A stretch of DNA of 64,000 bases from Dysidea avara (taxonomy: Eukaryota > Porifera > Demospongiae > Dictyoceratida > Dysideidae), in the NCBI RefSeq assembly GCF_963678975.1, contig NC_089281.1, forward strand, positions 5,605,277 to 5,669,276, written 5' to 3'. Made by a program: the position numbers and the translations under genes. This document shows positions 1 to 12,440 of this stretch, in pieces. The first letter of the stretch is position 1, and every line of letters starts with the position of its first letter. The notes under the pieces are model-generated. The model saw only the letters and a program-made list of their open reading frames with translations, had not been told where the DNA came from and ran no database searches.

Positions 1-56
1 TGTACAACTTCAGATAAGCACAGAAAAACCGATAATATAGATTTAAATGCTTAATG

Positions 57-3000
57 CAGGGGCATAGCTAGCCAGAAGGTGATGGAGGGGCAGGCATGCC
101 CCCACGAAACACTCAAATTGTTCATGATTGCAAAAAAACTGATGACCAAATGGTGGGCTAGCCAACATACAGTGTTGTATTCTTACAGCTTACATAACTA
201 GCTATGTAACTATTTCAGTACCGATTGCTTATCACTTATCAATGGAGGTATATTCGTCGAGCATCATCGCAAGTGCCACAACTGTACTCCAACAAATTCA
301 TCCACAATCCAGTAGAGCTATATTGCAGGGCTGGAGGAAGCAATTTCACTTTGGTCAGGCAGTGTGGCAGCAAGAGGTGAACACAAGGTTGCACTGTCCT
401 GCATGCAAAGCATGCAGACTTCTAGGGGGGTCTGGGGGCATGCCCCCCCAGGAAATGTTTTTAAAAAGAGGCCCTCTGAGGTTGAATCTGGTGCGAAATT
501 GAGCTACCTTCAGTCCAAAAATTGATGAACACTTTTATCTGTTGTGCATGCTCTTTTTAATAATTGTCATGCTATTTACAGATCATGATATGCAGTTAAA
601 TGATCAGATGAAACCAGCATATGTGTATTATACAGAATAACTATTATGATGATGGTGACCAAGTTTATTATATATAAGATGATGAGATGATATTTTGATA
701 ACTTGTACAACATTAACTGAATGTTATATACAATTTACATGTACTCAGTCACTATTCACTTTTCATCAAACTTTCCAAAAAAACTCAAACGGTGTTCACT
801 GCCTTTGACAACTTCATTTGCAATATTTATAAGATCAAGACCATCCAATTTGTCCTTATGCAAATGGAGAAGCATTAAATGATTAAGTCGCTCTTGGCCC
901 ATTGTACTCCGTAAATGTTTTAATTCTCCTCATTGCTGAAAAGCTACATTCGCTGAATGCATAGTAGCTTGCATCACAAGTAGTAGCTTAGCTACCTGGC
1001 ATACTTCGCTAAAAAAGGACCGACTCCCTTCTGGTAAGCTTCATAAGTACTCAAGGCAGTCACTAAGAGTTACTGGATCGGTTGAGCCTGTGAACTGTGA
1101 TGCTAAAGTGGTAAGTTGAGCAGACAGATTGCTGGCATTTAGGTCAGTTCCATAAAATTCAGTAACTTTTGAAACTCCTGTGTGAAATCTTGCTGGTTAG
1201 CTGCCTTAGTTAGCAAACCTTCTAGATTACAGTACATCACATACCCTGGCTGATCAAAACGATTCTCGATGGTGGCAATAGCACCATCTAGAGCTTCATA
1301 GTAATGTTGCCTATACAGATCTTGTACAGTGGAACTGTGATAACCTTCTCCAGATCCCGCTTCATATTGCCGTGGTACTTTTCTTTTTCTGGGCAAAGTT
1401 GGAGGATTAGTTCCAGTACTCTCTTGCAAGCTTAGCACTAGCTTGAAGAATAAATCAAAACTTTCATCAGCCCTCATCTTCTTCAAGGTTGTCACAGTCA
1501 GTTTAGCAACACTCTGTGCTTCTGCTGCTGATAGCGAATCTTTCTGCAGGGTTTTACTCAAGTTATCAGTGATCTTTAAAATACGCACACATAACTTGAG
1601 ACCAAACAGGACATCAAATTTGGACATTTGTATTTGCACACCAATTACCCTTCCTTTGACATCTGGCAGGAGAGAAGTCTCCAAGCATTCCTCCCATAGT
1701 TTGTTCAAGTTATCATAACTAGATAAGATACTCTCAATAGAATCACCTCGCACAGTCCACCGAGTTGGACAAAATGTAGGGATACCAACTGTACTGCCAT
1801 CTTTATCTTCTGATCAAATTCGATCAAAAATTGCATTTCTTTTAGGTGAAAATTTAATCAACTTAATGATTTCGAAAGCTACATCAAGTGCATCACGACA
1901 AACTTTTGACTGCTTGATGGTATCAGCAATAGCCAACTTGAGTGCATGGCAATAACAGTGTGTGTAAAGTGCTCGTTTCTCAATATCTGAAAGTTGTTTT
2001 GCGACTCCATTTTTAGCCCCACTCATATTGGATGCTCCGTCATAACACTGTCCTCTGCAGTTGGATAGCAGCAAGGTCATTCGAAGCAAAACATCCTTGA
2101 TGCTGAATGCTAGAGAATTAGCATCAATGGCATCCATTGCATATAAACCAATAAATTCTGTGTGGTCCTGCAGCTTTGAATCAACCCACTGTAAGTTGAT
2201 TGCGAACTGCTCCTTGTTTGAGCAATCTGTACATTTGTCTGCCATTATACTATAAAATCCACCATCACGAATACTATCTCCAATATCAGTGAGGACCTTT
2301 CGAGCCATTTCCCGTAGAATTTCATCCTAAATATCATGAGAAGTACATTTGTTGGGTTTCGTTTGTAACCATGCATCTACTTTACCATCTGTGCTGTGCA
2401 GGCGCAAGAGCTGTATGAAGTTGCTTTCTGAATCATTCTTACTTCCCCTTAAAGCCAATCCCTGGCGAGCTAGAAACTTTAAACTTTCCAATATCTGTAT
2501 AAACATCTTCCTGTTATTCTTCTTTTCTTCTTGATGGCTCCGGTCACACATCTCACCAATATCACCTTGTAGCTGTGAAGGCAACAACACAAGAGATTCA
2601 ACAGCCTCTCGATGAGTGGCACTGAGTTGGTGTTTTTCAAATGCAGTTGTGGCCTCCTTCCAGTACGTGTATCCAGCAGAAATGAAAGCTGGCTCACGTT
2701 TCCGGCTAGCTAAAAACTTCTTCTCATGCTCAGCTTGCATACATAAGTAACAAAACGTGGCATCCTTGTCAACATCATAATGAAGCCACTTGTAGGTCTG
2801 GCACCACTCTGCTCAAAATGATCGTTTCTGTCCATTCTTACCAAACGTGCATTTCGGAAATTTAAACAGTCGTGACGGACGAAATTGGCTGCACAGACTG
2901 AGAGGCTCTTGACTAGAAGTAACTGAAGACGAGGCTGAAGATGAACTCATGTTAGACCTGGACATCACCACAACGGTTCACGTGGCATCATTCAAGCGAT

Positions 3001-3103
3001 TGTGGGTTTCCCTCCGTTTCACTATTAAAAAATAAATTTTTAAAAGTAGCTAAAATTTGGTCCGGCACTTGCTGGGTCTGCCAGACCTATTCCGCCGCCC
3101 CTG
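57..3103 (-). mobile_element. hAT DNA transposon, probable full extent
   Basis: The decayed transposase at 770-2950 is flanked by CAGGGGCATAG (57) and, at the other end, CCGCCGCCCCTG (to 3103), which read CAGGGGC inward from both sides, as hAT termini do. No clean 8-bp target duplication is visible (GCTTAATG against TATTGTTA), so the outer limits are uncertain. The 5' flank at 400-480 has the GGCATGCCCCC / GGGGGGTCTGG phrase also seen in the hAT-like repeat at 44.1 kb. Confidence 0.5.
770..2950 (-). pseudogene. hAT-type transposase, TTF zinc finger and DUF4371-like, decayed
   Basis: Transposase of the animal ZMYM1-like / TTF-zinc-finger hAT group. Reading on the minus strand from the ATG at 2950: a Ser-rich start (MSSSSASSS), a TTF-type finger region (TFCYLCMQAEHEKKF, then FISAGYTYWKEATTAFEKH), a DUF4371-like catalytic core (MADKCTDCSNKEQ, CRGQCYDGASNMSG, HCYCHALKLAIADT), and a C-terminal dimerisation part (LRSTMGQERLNHLMLLH). 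Most of it stays in one frame, interrupted by in-frame stops at 2813-2815 (TGA), near 2326 (TAG) and near 1811 (TGA), with another stop near 1050 and a frame disruption around 920-940 in the dimerisation motif. It therefore cannot make an active transposase, although so few lesions suggest a recent insertion or a slowly decaying copy. Confidence 0.8.
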
Positions 3104-3109
3104 TATTGT

Positions 3110-4170
3110 TAATATTTTAGTATAAATACAAGTTACTTTATGTTAGCCATAGTCTGTGCTGCAGACTGCGGACAGAATGATGACGTGTTCACTCACTTCA
3201 GCTGGCGAAATTCAAATGCCACGTATTGAACGAAATCTTGCTAGCAGAACATGTAAGCTTGTGACTGATCCGCCTGACTGACTAAGAAAAAAAATTGTGA
3301 CTGGCATGCCACTGCACTGCCGTACGAAGAACCAATGTGCTCAACTCGAGAAAAAAAATTTGGCACATTTAACACTTTATCACCTCGTAGGCACTGAGTA
3401 GGTTCATAGCATCATCTGGTCTCCTTTGTCACTTGTGAGTTGCAACTCCTGCAAGGTCACTTCAAGTGGGTCACTCTTTTTAGGTTCAAAAATGTTCTAT
3501 CACATGAGTAATCAAGGAAGTGTGTCTCTAATATTTTAGTTCGGTGGATTCACGAACAAGTTGAATTTTGTGTGTGCATTCACTAGCAACCCCTGATGAT
3601 ATTGCATAGCTATTAGCACACATAATTTATAGTCATTTGTGTGTCAGTTTAATACTGGTAAGCTTGTGACGGAGGTTTTAGAAAAACACTTAGTGATGGG
3701 GTGGGGCCTACGCTTCTGGTTTAATGTGAATTTGAATGAGAAAGTATGATAGACACACTTGTGGATTTGTGCTACAGTCTGTAGCCTTTTTACAATCGCA
3801 TGAGGCCATATAATTCCCCACTTACCCCAGAGGAGTGATTGTAAGAGCAGGGACTTATGAGCTGCCAAAGGTACTGCTCATAATTGTAAGAGCTGTTTGA
3901 CCAAGTTACAAATCTCCATATATTTACCCCGGGAATCACTAATAGTATGCCTATACTTGTTGCAAATGCCCCTAACCTGCGAATGAGTTCAGGTGACCAA
4001 GTGGGATAAATTCTTTTTGGACGAGGTTTGAGAATTTTGTATAACATGAAAAAAGAACAGCTTTTGGAGAATTCTGAGCTTGAACTAACCACATTTCATA
4101 TCCACTGTGCTAACACTGCTATAGCTGCCAGCGCCCTGAATTCTAGACCGTTTTAAATGCAAGACAATTA
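3110..4170. other. No gene seen
   Basis: Intergenic sequence between the hAT element and the inverted-repeat element at 4.18 kb. Short open frames here have no recognisable domain, no start context and no splice pattern. A TGACGTG box (about 3180) sits near the hAT 5' side but I attach no function to it. Confidence 0.5.
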
Positions 4171-4177
4171 GAGCAGA

Positions 4178-5402
4178 TGCTGGTATTATGGGTCAGGGGG
4201 TATTGTGGGTCACATAGCTTAAAATATATTTAATAAGTTGAATCATGCAGATTTAAGGGGGAATACCACTAATTACAGGAATTTTTAGGGAGTTTCACAA
4301 TTAGCTGTAGGAGGAGAATCAATTTTAGTGTTGAAATTACAGTGTTTTGTAACCGTGCCATAATTTGTACATACTTCAGAGGATTTCACTCAGATTTGCA
4401 CTAAACAGAAGTTCAATGTTTCAACTAAAATATGTTTTATTCATCGGGTGGAGAACAGTATCTATGTTGGGTTTACAGCTTCATATAAAAGACATACTGT
4501 ATTGCCTCGAATTATGGCCGGTCTCACATAAACACCTGGTCCCGTTTAGTCGCCGGGGGTATACAGTATCATAACAAAAATAAATGCCAGGTCTCGTCTA
4601 GCACAACCATTATTTTTAACAATTCTGGGCGGTGTTACAAACGATGAAGTGAAGAACGTTTTATAGAGTTCCTTTTAAGCTTGATTCTGTGAAATATGCT
4701 GAGAGGGAAACATCAAGGAGAGTCCAGGAGAGTATCATGAAGCTATCTAGCTAGTACCAGTACCTCTGTACGGTACCCTCCGTCGTATAGATTTTATCAG
4801 TAAAGAACATAATCTATTCCTCTGTACAGTAGCGTAGTCTAAGCGCCTTAAATAATCTTGTGGCATCTATTATGCTGCTTAAAGAAAGTGTTGATATGGA
4901 AAATTAATGCCTCAATATGGTTTCGTTGGATGAAGAAGAAGACAAGCAGCCTGATTGAAGAGTAAAAGAAAAGACAAGGCGCAGAGGGCACACACTCGTC
5001 AGAACCCCAAAAGGCACATCCCACTGGTGAGTTTGCTATTGTTGCGTAAAATGGTGGCCGTGCACTGCTTCATTTGGCCTCTAGGCTTGCGACTGTGGTC
5101 AGGCAGTCAGTCTAAAATTCAAAGTTTTGGCGATTTTTAAAATTCTGTATCCGGCCACCTGTAAGCGTTTTGTTGTATTCAATGCTGTTTTATGTATTAT
5201 ACGGACTAGTACTATTCCGTAAAGGTGATTTTCGTCTCGTAAGATATCTCTAGGATGATTTTTAAAGGCGTGATTTTGGGCGGTGCGCAAAAATTTCACA
5301 TGGATTCCTACTTAAACGGTACGACCGTACCGTTTGATATATATATATATATATATATATAGTGACTCATAATACCCACATATGACTCGCAATACCAACA
5401 CT
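4178..5402. repeat. Inverted-repeat bounded unit enclosing a dispersed repeat
   Basis: TGCTGGTATTATGGGTCA with GGTATTGTGGGTCAC (4178-4215) is mirrored by GTGACTCATAATACCC and TGACTCGCAATACCA (5361-5402). The arms are about 40 bp and diverged. The dispersed repeat at 4836-5335 lies inside, next to an (AT)n tract at 5336-5360, so this may be an older element invaded by a younger one. Confidence 0.4.
4836..5335 (+). repeat. Dispersed 0.5-kb repeat, copy 1
   Basis: Colinear with 39516-40026. Shared landmarks in order: TGTGGCATCTA, GATATGGAAAATTAATGCCT, AGACAAGGCGCAGAGGGC (AGAAACAAGGCGCAGAGGGC in copy 2), CAAAAGGCACATCCCACTGG, AAAATGGTGGCCGTGCACTG, CGGACTAGTACTATTCCGTA, and a palindromic end GGTACGACCGTACC. 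No protein-coding capacity was recognised. Long conserved blocks with small indels point to an interspersed non-autonomous repeat. Confidence 0.7.
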
Positions 5403-5740
5403 TACATGGCTTCAGTGAACCCAATACATGGTAAGTTTTTTTAAAAAAACTTCATAATGCAGCATATGGTTACACCTTTCCCTACAAATATCGGGGTCAC
5501 TCTATCAGGTGATAGCGGTGCTTTTAACTTAAGTGACTCTTTATTACCACAGCCACTCTAATGATCTAGCTATACTATGCAATAGCAATGACAATTTAAC
5601 ACTAGCCTAACTTTTGACATACAAGAGAATTGGTTCCACAAGGTAGCAGACCTCATACAATCAAAAAATTAGCCAACTATGCAGCAAGTATATATTGCAG
5701 CCGGCATTTTTCAAGCTCTACAACATGCTGTGCCTAAACA
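5403..5740. other. No gene; piece shared with 53.9 kb
   Basis: AT-rich sequence. The stretch ATTTTTCAAGCTCTACAA and its neighbours (about 5700-5745) recur at about 53965-54000, marking an unclassified diverged repeat. Confidence 0.35.
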
Positions 5741-5879
5741 TGTACTGTCACAAAATCCGTTTGACTTCCCTATTATTCAGTATTGTGGGGTTAGCGGTTG
5801 GACTAGAACAGTAGCCGGAACTGTACCAGTTATTTTTTATCCCTACCCAGCGACATCGAGAGAGCGGTCTGGCCTGCCC

Positions 5880-6185
5880 GGCACGTAAAACTACAATACA
5901 AGACACACCAGACAGTATCACCCCACTGAACACTTCATTATTCCAAATTCATCTACTGTAACGTATCAACAGAGCTTTTATTCAAGAACAATTCATGAAT
6001 GGAACAACTTACCCACTGCAATAATTGATCATGATGATTTAAACTTATTTACTAATAACTTACTATAGACTCTTAAATCATTGTAGCTAGCTAATAATTG
6101 TAAATCTTTGCAAAATTCTTTTTTCCTGGGCACATCAGCAGAGCTGCCTGCCCAGTAATAATAAATAAATAAATAAATAAATAAA
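5880..6185 (+). mobile_element. LINE 3' fragment, CR1/L2-like
   Basis: The plus strand encodes the end of a LINE ORF2 (HFIIPNSSTVTYQQSF, HEWNNLPTAIIDHDDLN, stop near 6066), followed by a short 3' region (CAGAGCTGCCTGCCCAGTAA) and an (AATA)n tail. The IIDHDDLNLFTN ending matches LIDHDNIDQFTN in the longer LINE at 56.2-59.15 kb, so both belong to one family. It is a 5'-truncated insertion. Confidence 0.65.
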
Positions 6186-6955
6186 CAATATAGCTACCTG
6201 TTTGTTTAACAGTTTTAGCTAGAGGCTGAAATCGTCTCAGCCACGCTATCGAAATCATCAGATCACAAAACATGAATTCACCTCAACTCCTAGTTTCGCC
6301 CCCAGCATAGATACACTACGCACGCATACGGCATAGTATGCTTTGAAGCATAGATAGCTCCGTTAATGAGATGTCTAGCGGGTAGCTGCGAGACTTGCTA
6401 TTTATGTCCGTACACAGATAGTATATTCTCAGTAGTCACGTGCTATGCATAAATGAAGTGAAGAAATAATTTCGAGTGTGGTTCACTAAAACCGAAGCTA
6501 AAACAATCTGTTAACAGTATCCGGGTGAGTGTATTAATGTTAGTGAGCGTGTTGTATCTGAAATATATCTAACGCACATTCTCCAGGTCTTAGACCAAAC
6601 TTGTTCTCGTTTCTACTTTTGTATGTCACACACAAAGGAAGTTGGTCTGGCCATAGATAATATACCCCCATGGTCTGGCTACGCGAGATTACGTTTCCGA
6701 TTGCAAGTGGCCAGTAATCCACAGGTACGGGCTGAGCCGCCTTTTTAGATCTTCGCTAAGCTTTTGATCTTTATATCACTCAATTTTACTGCACCGCCTT
6801 AGGTCAGGCAAACTTGATTAATTGTTTCTCATCCCCGCCCGCATCCCGTTTTACCCTACCGCAGCAAATGTCACTTGCACCTCAGAAGGTGGTAAAACGT
6901 AAGTACTAGTTCTTAAAAGGCTTTAGCTAACCTTAATAGTACCAGGCAGGAGTAT

Positions 6956-7430
6956 TTTGATTGATTGATTTATATATTTAACCTCCGAGCAATCGGCTAC
7001 AGCCGTTCTTCCTTGCCCAAGGGGACACATTGCAGTACATAGATAGTACACACAAAACTAAACAAAGCAAGGTATAACCGATACAAAGACAACCAAGGTA
7101 AACAACTTACAATATACACACGCACAAAAACATGCATATCGTATTAATGTTATCAAAGGAGTGAGTCACAGTGCCGCTTGAGGACATAATTAGAATTAAT
7201 ACAGTCAGTTACAGAAGATGGTAATGCATTCCACCATTGAATGGTTTTATAACGAAAAAAATGTTGAGTAAAGCATAAGTGGAACATAGGTATGTTCGCA
7301 AAATATGCTGGTGTCCTTGTACTGTAAGGAGTAGTACAAGGGTGGGTGGACATTTTCTTTAATAATGAAAAATGACCACCCACCCACATGAAAATCCAAT
7401 TTTTTGTGGATGAACAACAAGTAATCAAGT
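6956..7430 (-). mobile_element. LINE 3' fragment with (TCAA)n tail
   Basis: Minus-strand reading gives a LINE ORF2 carboxyl end (FFRYKTIQWWNALPSSVTDC), then a 3' region (GGGCAAGGAAGAACGGCTGT) and a GATT/AATC tail at about 6956-6970. RYKTIQWWNALP is the usual R-x-x-x-x-WN-x-LP end motif of CR1/jockey-type elements. Only the last part of the element is present. Confidence 0.6.
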
Positions 7431-7499
7431 TTGCCTGGCCCTAGTGAGTTCAGTGTGCTTGGACTTAAATAGTTCATAAGCTTCAACGGGTTAAACTCA

Positions 7500-8640
7500 A
7501 ATGTGAAGTATCTTGGACAACTGTAAGGGGTGGGATCCCTCAAGGCAGTGCTCTGGGAACACTGCTATTTCTTGTTCTTGTTTATGTCAATGCAATGCCT
7601 TCTGTACTGAAGTTTAGTAAATTGTTACAGTTTGCAGATGACACCACCCTAATTTGCTCTGGTTTTGTGATACTGTGAAAAAGCAATTATCTCATGATTC
7701 AGTATCTGATTGGATATCTTCAATTCGAATGAAGCTTAATATCAGTGAATCTAGTGTTATGTGGTTCACACCTAAAACATCACCTGCCCTGCTATCTTTA
7801 TGGATGGTAACAAGCTACAGGAGGTTGCCAAGACCTAGTTCTATTCTTAGGTTAAACTAGGTGCCCTTCATGTGCATACGACCGAATTTATTAGAGTCAC
7901 ACTAGAGTTCAGTAGGGAAGTCCAGTGGTTGTGTGTCTTTAAATGGATTTCAAAACTCTTCAGCTTTGAAACAAGAGTGTAGGTAAGTAAAGTTAGCGAA
8001 GGTAGATCATTCTAGAGTGATTGGTTGTGTGCTCATCCCATTTAATGCTCGCCAGCTGCTGTTCTATCCATCGCCGTGGTGCCCATGCAGAGCTGTTACA
8101 AGGTAAATAAAGTATAATTACTATAGAGCATATAACTATTTGTACAATCAGCAAAAGATAAGGTTTACTTATTTCGTTATTCCGCAATTCCGTTATTCCG
8201 TATTCCGCGTTTTACTAATTCCCAAAAAATACTTGGGCATAATTTTTGACAAGAGGTTACAATGGGATCACCAAGTTAATGATGTTTGTAAGCGAGTAGC
8301 ATATTATCTGCATTTATTAAGCAAATATTTAACATTCTCAATCTTGAACTGGTTGATCTTTTCCAGATTAACATATGCTTTGCCAGTGTGGGGTCCACCT
8401 TTAAGAAAAGATCAGATTGCTCATGTACAATGACTATAAAATCGTGCCATCTGTATCACCAAGTTGATACGTAAGTTTGATTATGTGACTTCGCATCATA
8501 GAGAATTAAACTGGCCACATGTTTCACACATGATGCAATTACAGTCTATAGCTGCTATGTTACGTTATTGCCAACAACAAGAGACATTACACTTATTATA
8601 ATCTGTGGCCCCAGCATTCGTATGCTACACGTTGTAGTGA
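7500..8640 (+). mobile_element. LINE reverse-transcriptase fragments, interrupted
   Basis: The plus strand at 7525-7680 encodes GGIPQGSALGTLLFLV and LLQFADDTTLICSG, the palm motifs of a LINE reverse transcriptase. The ORF2 resumes at about 8216 with PKKYLGIIFDKRLQWDHQVN and RLTYALPVWGPP, decayed by stops. About 350 bases between (7862-8215) do not fit the ORF and look like a later insertion. That insert ends in repeated TTATTCCG units (8170-8206). Confidence 0.6.
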
Positions 8641-10440
8641 TCACCACGCCAACCTATCTAATTGTCATCTATCAAGTATTTTCGATCTAGCGCTAGCACT
8701 TCAAAGATATAATTTCTTCCTGTAATGACTCATCCTGAACTTGTTGATTGTGTTAAAATTATCATGAACCACAATAATGGTTCATATTAGGGATCGGGGC
8801 AAAATTTTTCAAAACTCTCTAATAGAACGTAAGCCAAAAGCAGTCTTCTGGGCTTTGGATGTGTTTCAAAAGCTTTCCAGACCTTCCTCTGGTGTTGTAA
8901 AGACTGATCTGGAAGTATAAAACACAAGGGAAGTGGTTTTGGTAGTTTTTAAAAATTTCCTAAATCTCCATATTATTTCGTGCGTCTACAGCCCACAGGA
9001 AGTAGATATCAGCACTAAAAACGTATGGTGTATTTTAAAATCATTCCTACCCAGGTCTGTGTGGTATTAAAATCTTTGCTTTCTAAGGCGATTACGAGAT
9101 ATAGAGCAAGAGTCATGGCTTTGAGACACCATTCACTCATGAAGCCATAAAAGTAAAAGCACAACAGTTAAAAAAAAAAAAAAGCCATTTGAAGCAATGC
9201 ACAGGACTACAACTCATCAAGATGTATTAAACTAAACATTAAACATAAATGCTACTCACTGAAATTTGTTTCTGAACGCTTTAGAGTTCTTCAACTCGCA
9301 TCAGGGGATGTGGCCCATAGCCCGTCACTGAAATCGCATTCTGGGCACTTTCCTAAGGGCTGCTACAGCCGTTTATCAGTAAAGAATCGACGTAACAAGC
9401 CTCGTCAGCTATCAGAAATAGCATAACCCTTCAAATAAAAAGGGTGTGTGTCCCCTTTGTATGTAATCGAAAATTAAGGACAGCTCTGAAGCTTTGGGGG
9501 AAAGAATTTGTGAAAGAAAACAGTATCACCTTCCAGTATATATGTATCAGGCCTAATAAGCTACCGGAAATTTAATTCAGAAAGTTGATATTGATGTTCA
9601 AGGTGGCAATGCTGCTTCTGTAATGGTAACAATTCCATCATCACAGGATTGGGCAGAGTTTTCCTCTCTACCCACTGTTTGAGCATGAAGACCTTTTCTC
9701 ATCTTTTATATTAAACAAAAAAACTTGCATCATAAAAAAGAATTAAAAAGAGGGCGTGTCTCCTTCATACATGATCAAAAGATTGAGAGCAGTTGCCTTA
9801 AGGATCTGCACAAGAGAAGACTAAATAATAGCTACAGATAGCTACTTTTTACAGATTGGTAAGGTTTCCAGCTATATAATTTCAATGCCTTTATTGTTGT
9901 GGATCAAAGCATTTAACATGTTGGGTGAATACAGCCTGTGCATGATCATGCCTTTTCAGAGTGTAGCTATAGCTATGTATTCCATAAGACTGATCATGAG
10001 TACACACTCTACCTGTAGAAGCGCTACTAAAAACTATTACCGTTAATTGCATATTTCCAATACCAAGACAAAGATTAAGTGATAAAGAAGGTATTAGCAA
10101 CCGTTGTTTTGATGTACAACAGAATTCTTATTGAAAACACTAGTGCTCAGGTTTCCCGTTCTCTAATCAATTCTCTGTGAGGCCAGGCTGGCGGCATCCG
10201 CTTCTTCTTTTTTTTTCAGTTCACTTGGAGGCGATTTCAGCATCCATTTTACTTTCTTCTATGTTTATTCGGATCGACTACAAGCACGTAAAGTGTCCTT
10301 ATAGTTCTACCTATCGATATATCCGTAGATAACTGACGAAACTTGCAACACATGTGACTCCTTAAGATTTCAACAGCGATTTATGGGCTTGGAGTAGTGG
10401 GGTTGAATGCCCTAAAATACTAAACTTGAGGTGCACTTTT
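8641..10440. other. No gene seen; AT-rich sequence
   Basis: No coding region supported. Two loosely similar phrases, AAAAAGGGTGTGTGTCCC (about 9438) and AAAAAGAGGGCGTGTCTCC (about 9743), each followed by a TACAT(G/A)AT motif, hint at a diverged repeat pair. A poly(A) run lies at 9170-9183. Confidence 0.4.
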
Positions 10441-10687
10441 GAATGGTGCTTGTTAAAACTTTGCTGAAGGCTTGGTTATACAAATATATGCACTCACGTG
10501 TGCCGTGTCCAGCCTCCTCTGCCTGTAGCTATAGTAGACAGATGCTTGAGCATCATGAAGCAAGCCTTTGCATATTATATTACTGCAGTACTATATATTA
10601 CTTCAGTACTATATTACTACATGCAGTGCACACCAGCCATAAAATTGTGTTGTCCATGTGCATGGACATGAAAAAATTTCAGAAACT

Positions 10688-11058
10688 AGTGGGGCAAAAA
10701 ATTGTAAATTTAAACAAGTAGAATAGAGATCGAAGTTGTGATTCTGAAAAAAAAATTGCGTAAACAAGAAGTAATAGGGATGGTGATTCACAATACTGCT
10801 CAATATATCAATATGAGTCAAGCAGCTTGATTTGTGTATAAGATTCCTATTTCGGCTTTTTATTTGAACAGTCGAAATAGGAATCTTAAATTCAATGTAC
10901 ACAAATCAAGCTGCTTGGCTTGTATTGATGTATTAAGCTGTATTGTGAATCGCCATCCCTATTACTTCTTGTTTATGCAGTTTTTTTTTCAGAATCACAA
11001 CTTCGATCTCTATTCTACTTGTTTAAATATACAAATTTACAATTCTTTGCCCCCCTAG
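10688..11058. mobile_element. Hairpin MITE, arms about 160 bp
   Basis: Long inverted repeat: GTAGAATAGAGATCGAAGTT and GAAGTAATAGGGATGG on the left return as their reverse complements on the right, meeting at a loop near 10870. Outer ends read ACTAGTGGGGC and GCCCCCCTAGTG. Arms differ by small indels only, so the copy is fairly young. The open frames here are shadows of the palindrome. Confidence 0.8.
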
Positions 11059-12440
11059 TGTATTACGTAATGATGTGTGTTAGTAATTTGTGTATAGTTT
11101 TGACTTTGTATCTGTTTGTGCTGTATGTATGCTCTGGTAAGGTAGAACAGTTCATACCGATTACTAAGAGGAAAATAATAAATCAATCAAATCAATGAGG
11201 GTGAAGCAATTGATTGTTAAATTTCTTCGAGATATGAAAGGGGGATTTGTCTTTACCAAAGAAACTCACCAATGGAAGTGCTTCTTGGACACTAGCTACT
11301 TTGCTCGTATTGCTAGTGCACCTATCAATGTCCACACCCAGGTATCCGTTACCAACTAGAGATCTACGTCTTGCCTCACCCCTACTGAGGTGGCCTCCCT
11401 TAGTTGGCACTGAGTGTGGCACTTCACCGGATCGAATCTGGGTGACCTGTGGATCAAGTCACGATGGGCTGGCTTTTTTTTTCAGCCCTTTGTATTTGTT
11501 CCATATCACTGTAGGATAAATTTTGCTTAAGCTCCTAGGCTAGTGGTAAACACCTTGTACAGGCTCTGCCTTCTGTGTTCACTCTCCAGTGCCTAACAGG
11601 AAAAGTTGGTAATATAAATTCGGACTTTTGATGGCAGCAGTTTTTTGAACCAAAAAGTATTGTTTGTAAAATCCCCTTTAAGAACCTCTTTTAGGGGGTG
11701 GGGACATAAAGCTTCTTGATCCAGTACTCAAACTTTGCACTATAGTATGTACAAGTGCTGGATCCTGAAAAATAGCTTAAAATTAAAAGTGGATTTTTCT
11801 CAAGAGAGTAAATATTTCAGCCAACCAGATGATTAATGGTGACAACAAAAAGTGTCAACAACAGACACTACGGTTTGGCTCCATTACAAGTTTGAGAAAG
11901 GGCTGTAATGGACACATTACTTTTATGGCTTCTCCATAGGAAATGTATGGTGAAACTTTTGATTGGCTATGTGAGACATTTCTTTTGAAACATTTTTAGC
12001 GGGTCAAGCAGTACTACACATAAGCCAAATTTCAAGATTGTGTGTAATTGCATCCATGAGTTATTTGAGGATCCAGCTCAACATGTACATACTATAATTT
12101 TTGCTAGAGATTTGATTTTCATGAAATGTCTAGACCTTTTTTGACCGAGAAATCCCAACTCTGCTAAGTGTTAATTGGTGTGAAACAACTACATAAGAGG
12201 TGACAATTTGAAGTAAGCCAATTATATGTAGTAAAGTCTATGTGCAGCCATGTTAAATGATGATGTTTTACTGTATAAACTTCTTGTAAAATGTGCAGCT
12301 ATTAAGCACTAATTATCATTCGCCAGAGTTGACGATTTCTTGGACAAAAAGGTATACGCATTTCAGCAGACCCTTTTGGAGGGGGCACTATTGATAAACA
12401 CCACCTTGATGTCATTTTTTCTGGCACACTTGAAATTAAA
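11059..12440. other. No gene; LINE-like tail and a short inverted repeat
   Basis: GAGGAAAATAATAAATCAATC (about 11168) resembles a LINE 3' end with an AATC tail. CTATAGTATGTACAAGTGCTGG (11741) is mirrored at 12072-12095 (CAGCTCAACATGTACATACT), marking a small inverted-repeat unit. Nothing coding is supported. Confidence 0.35.
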
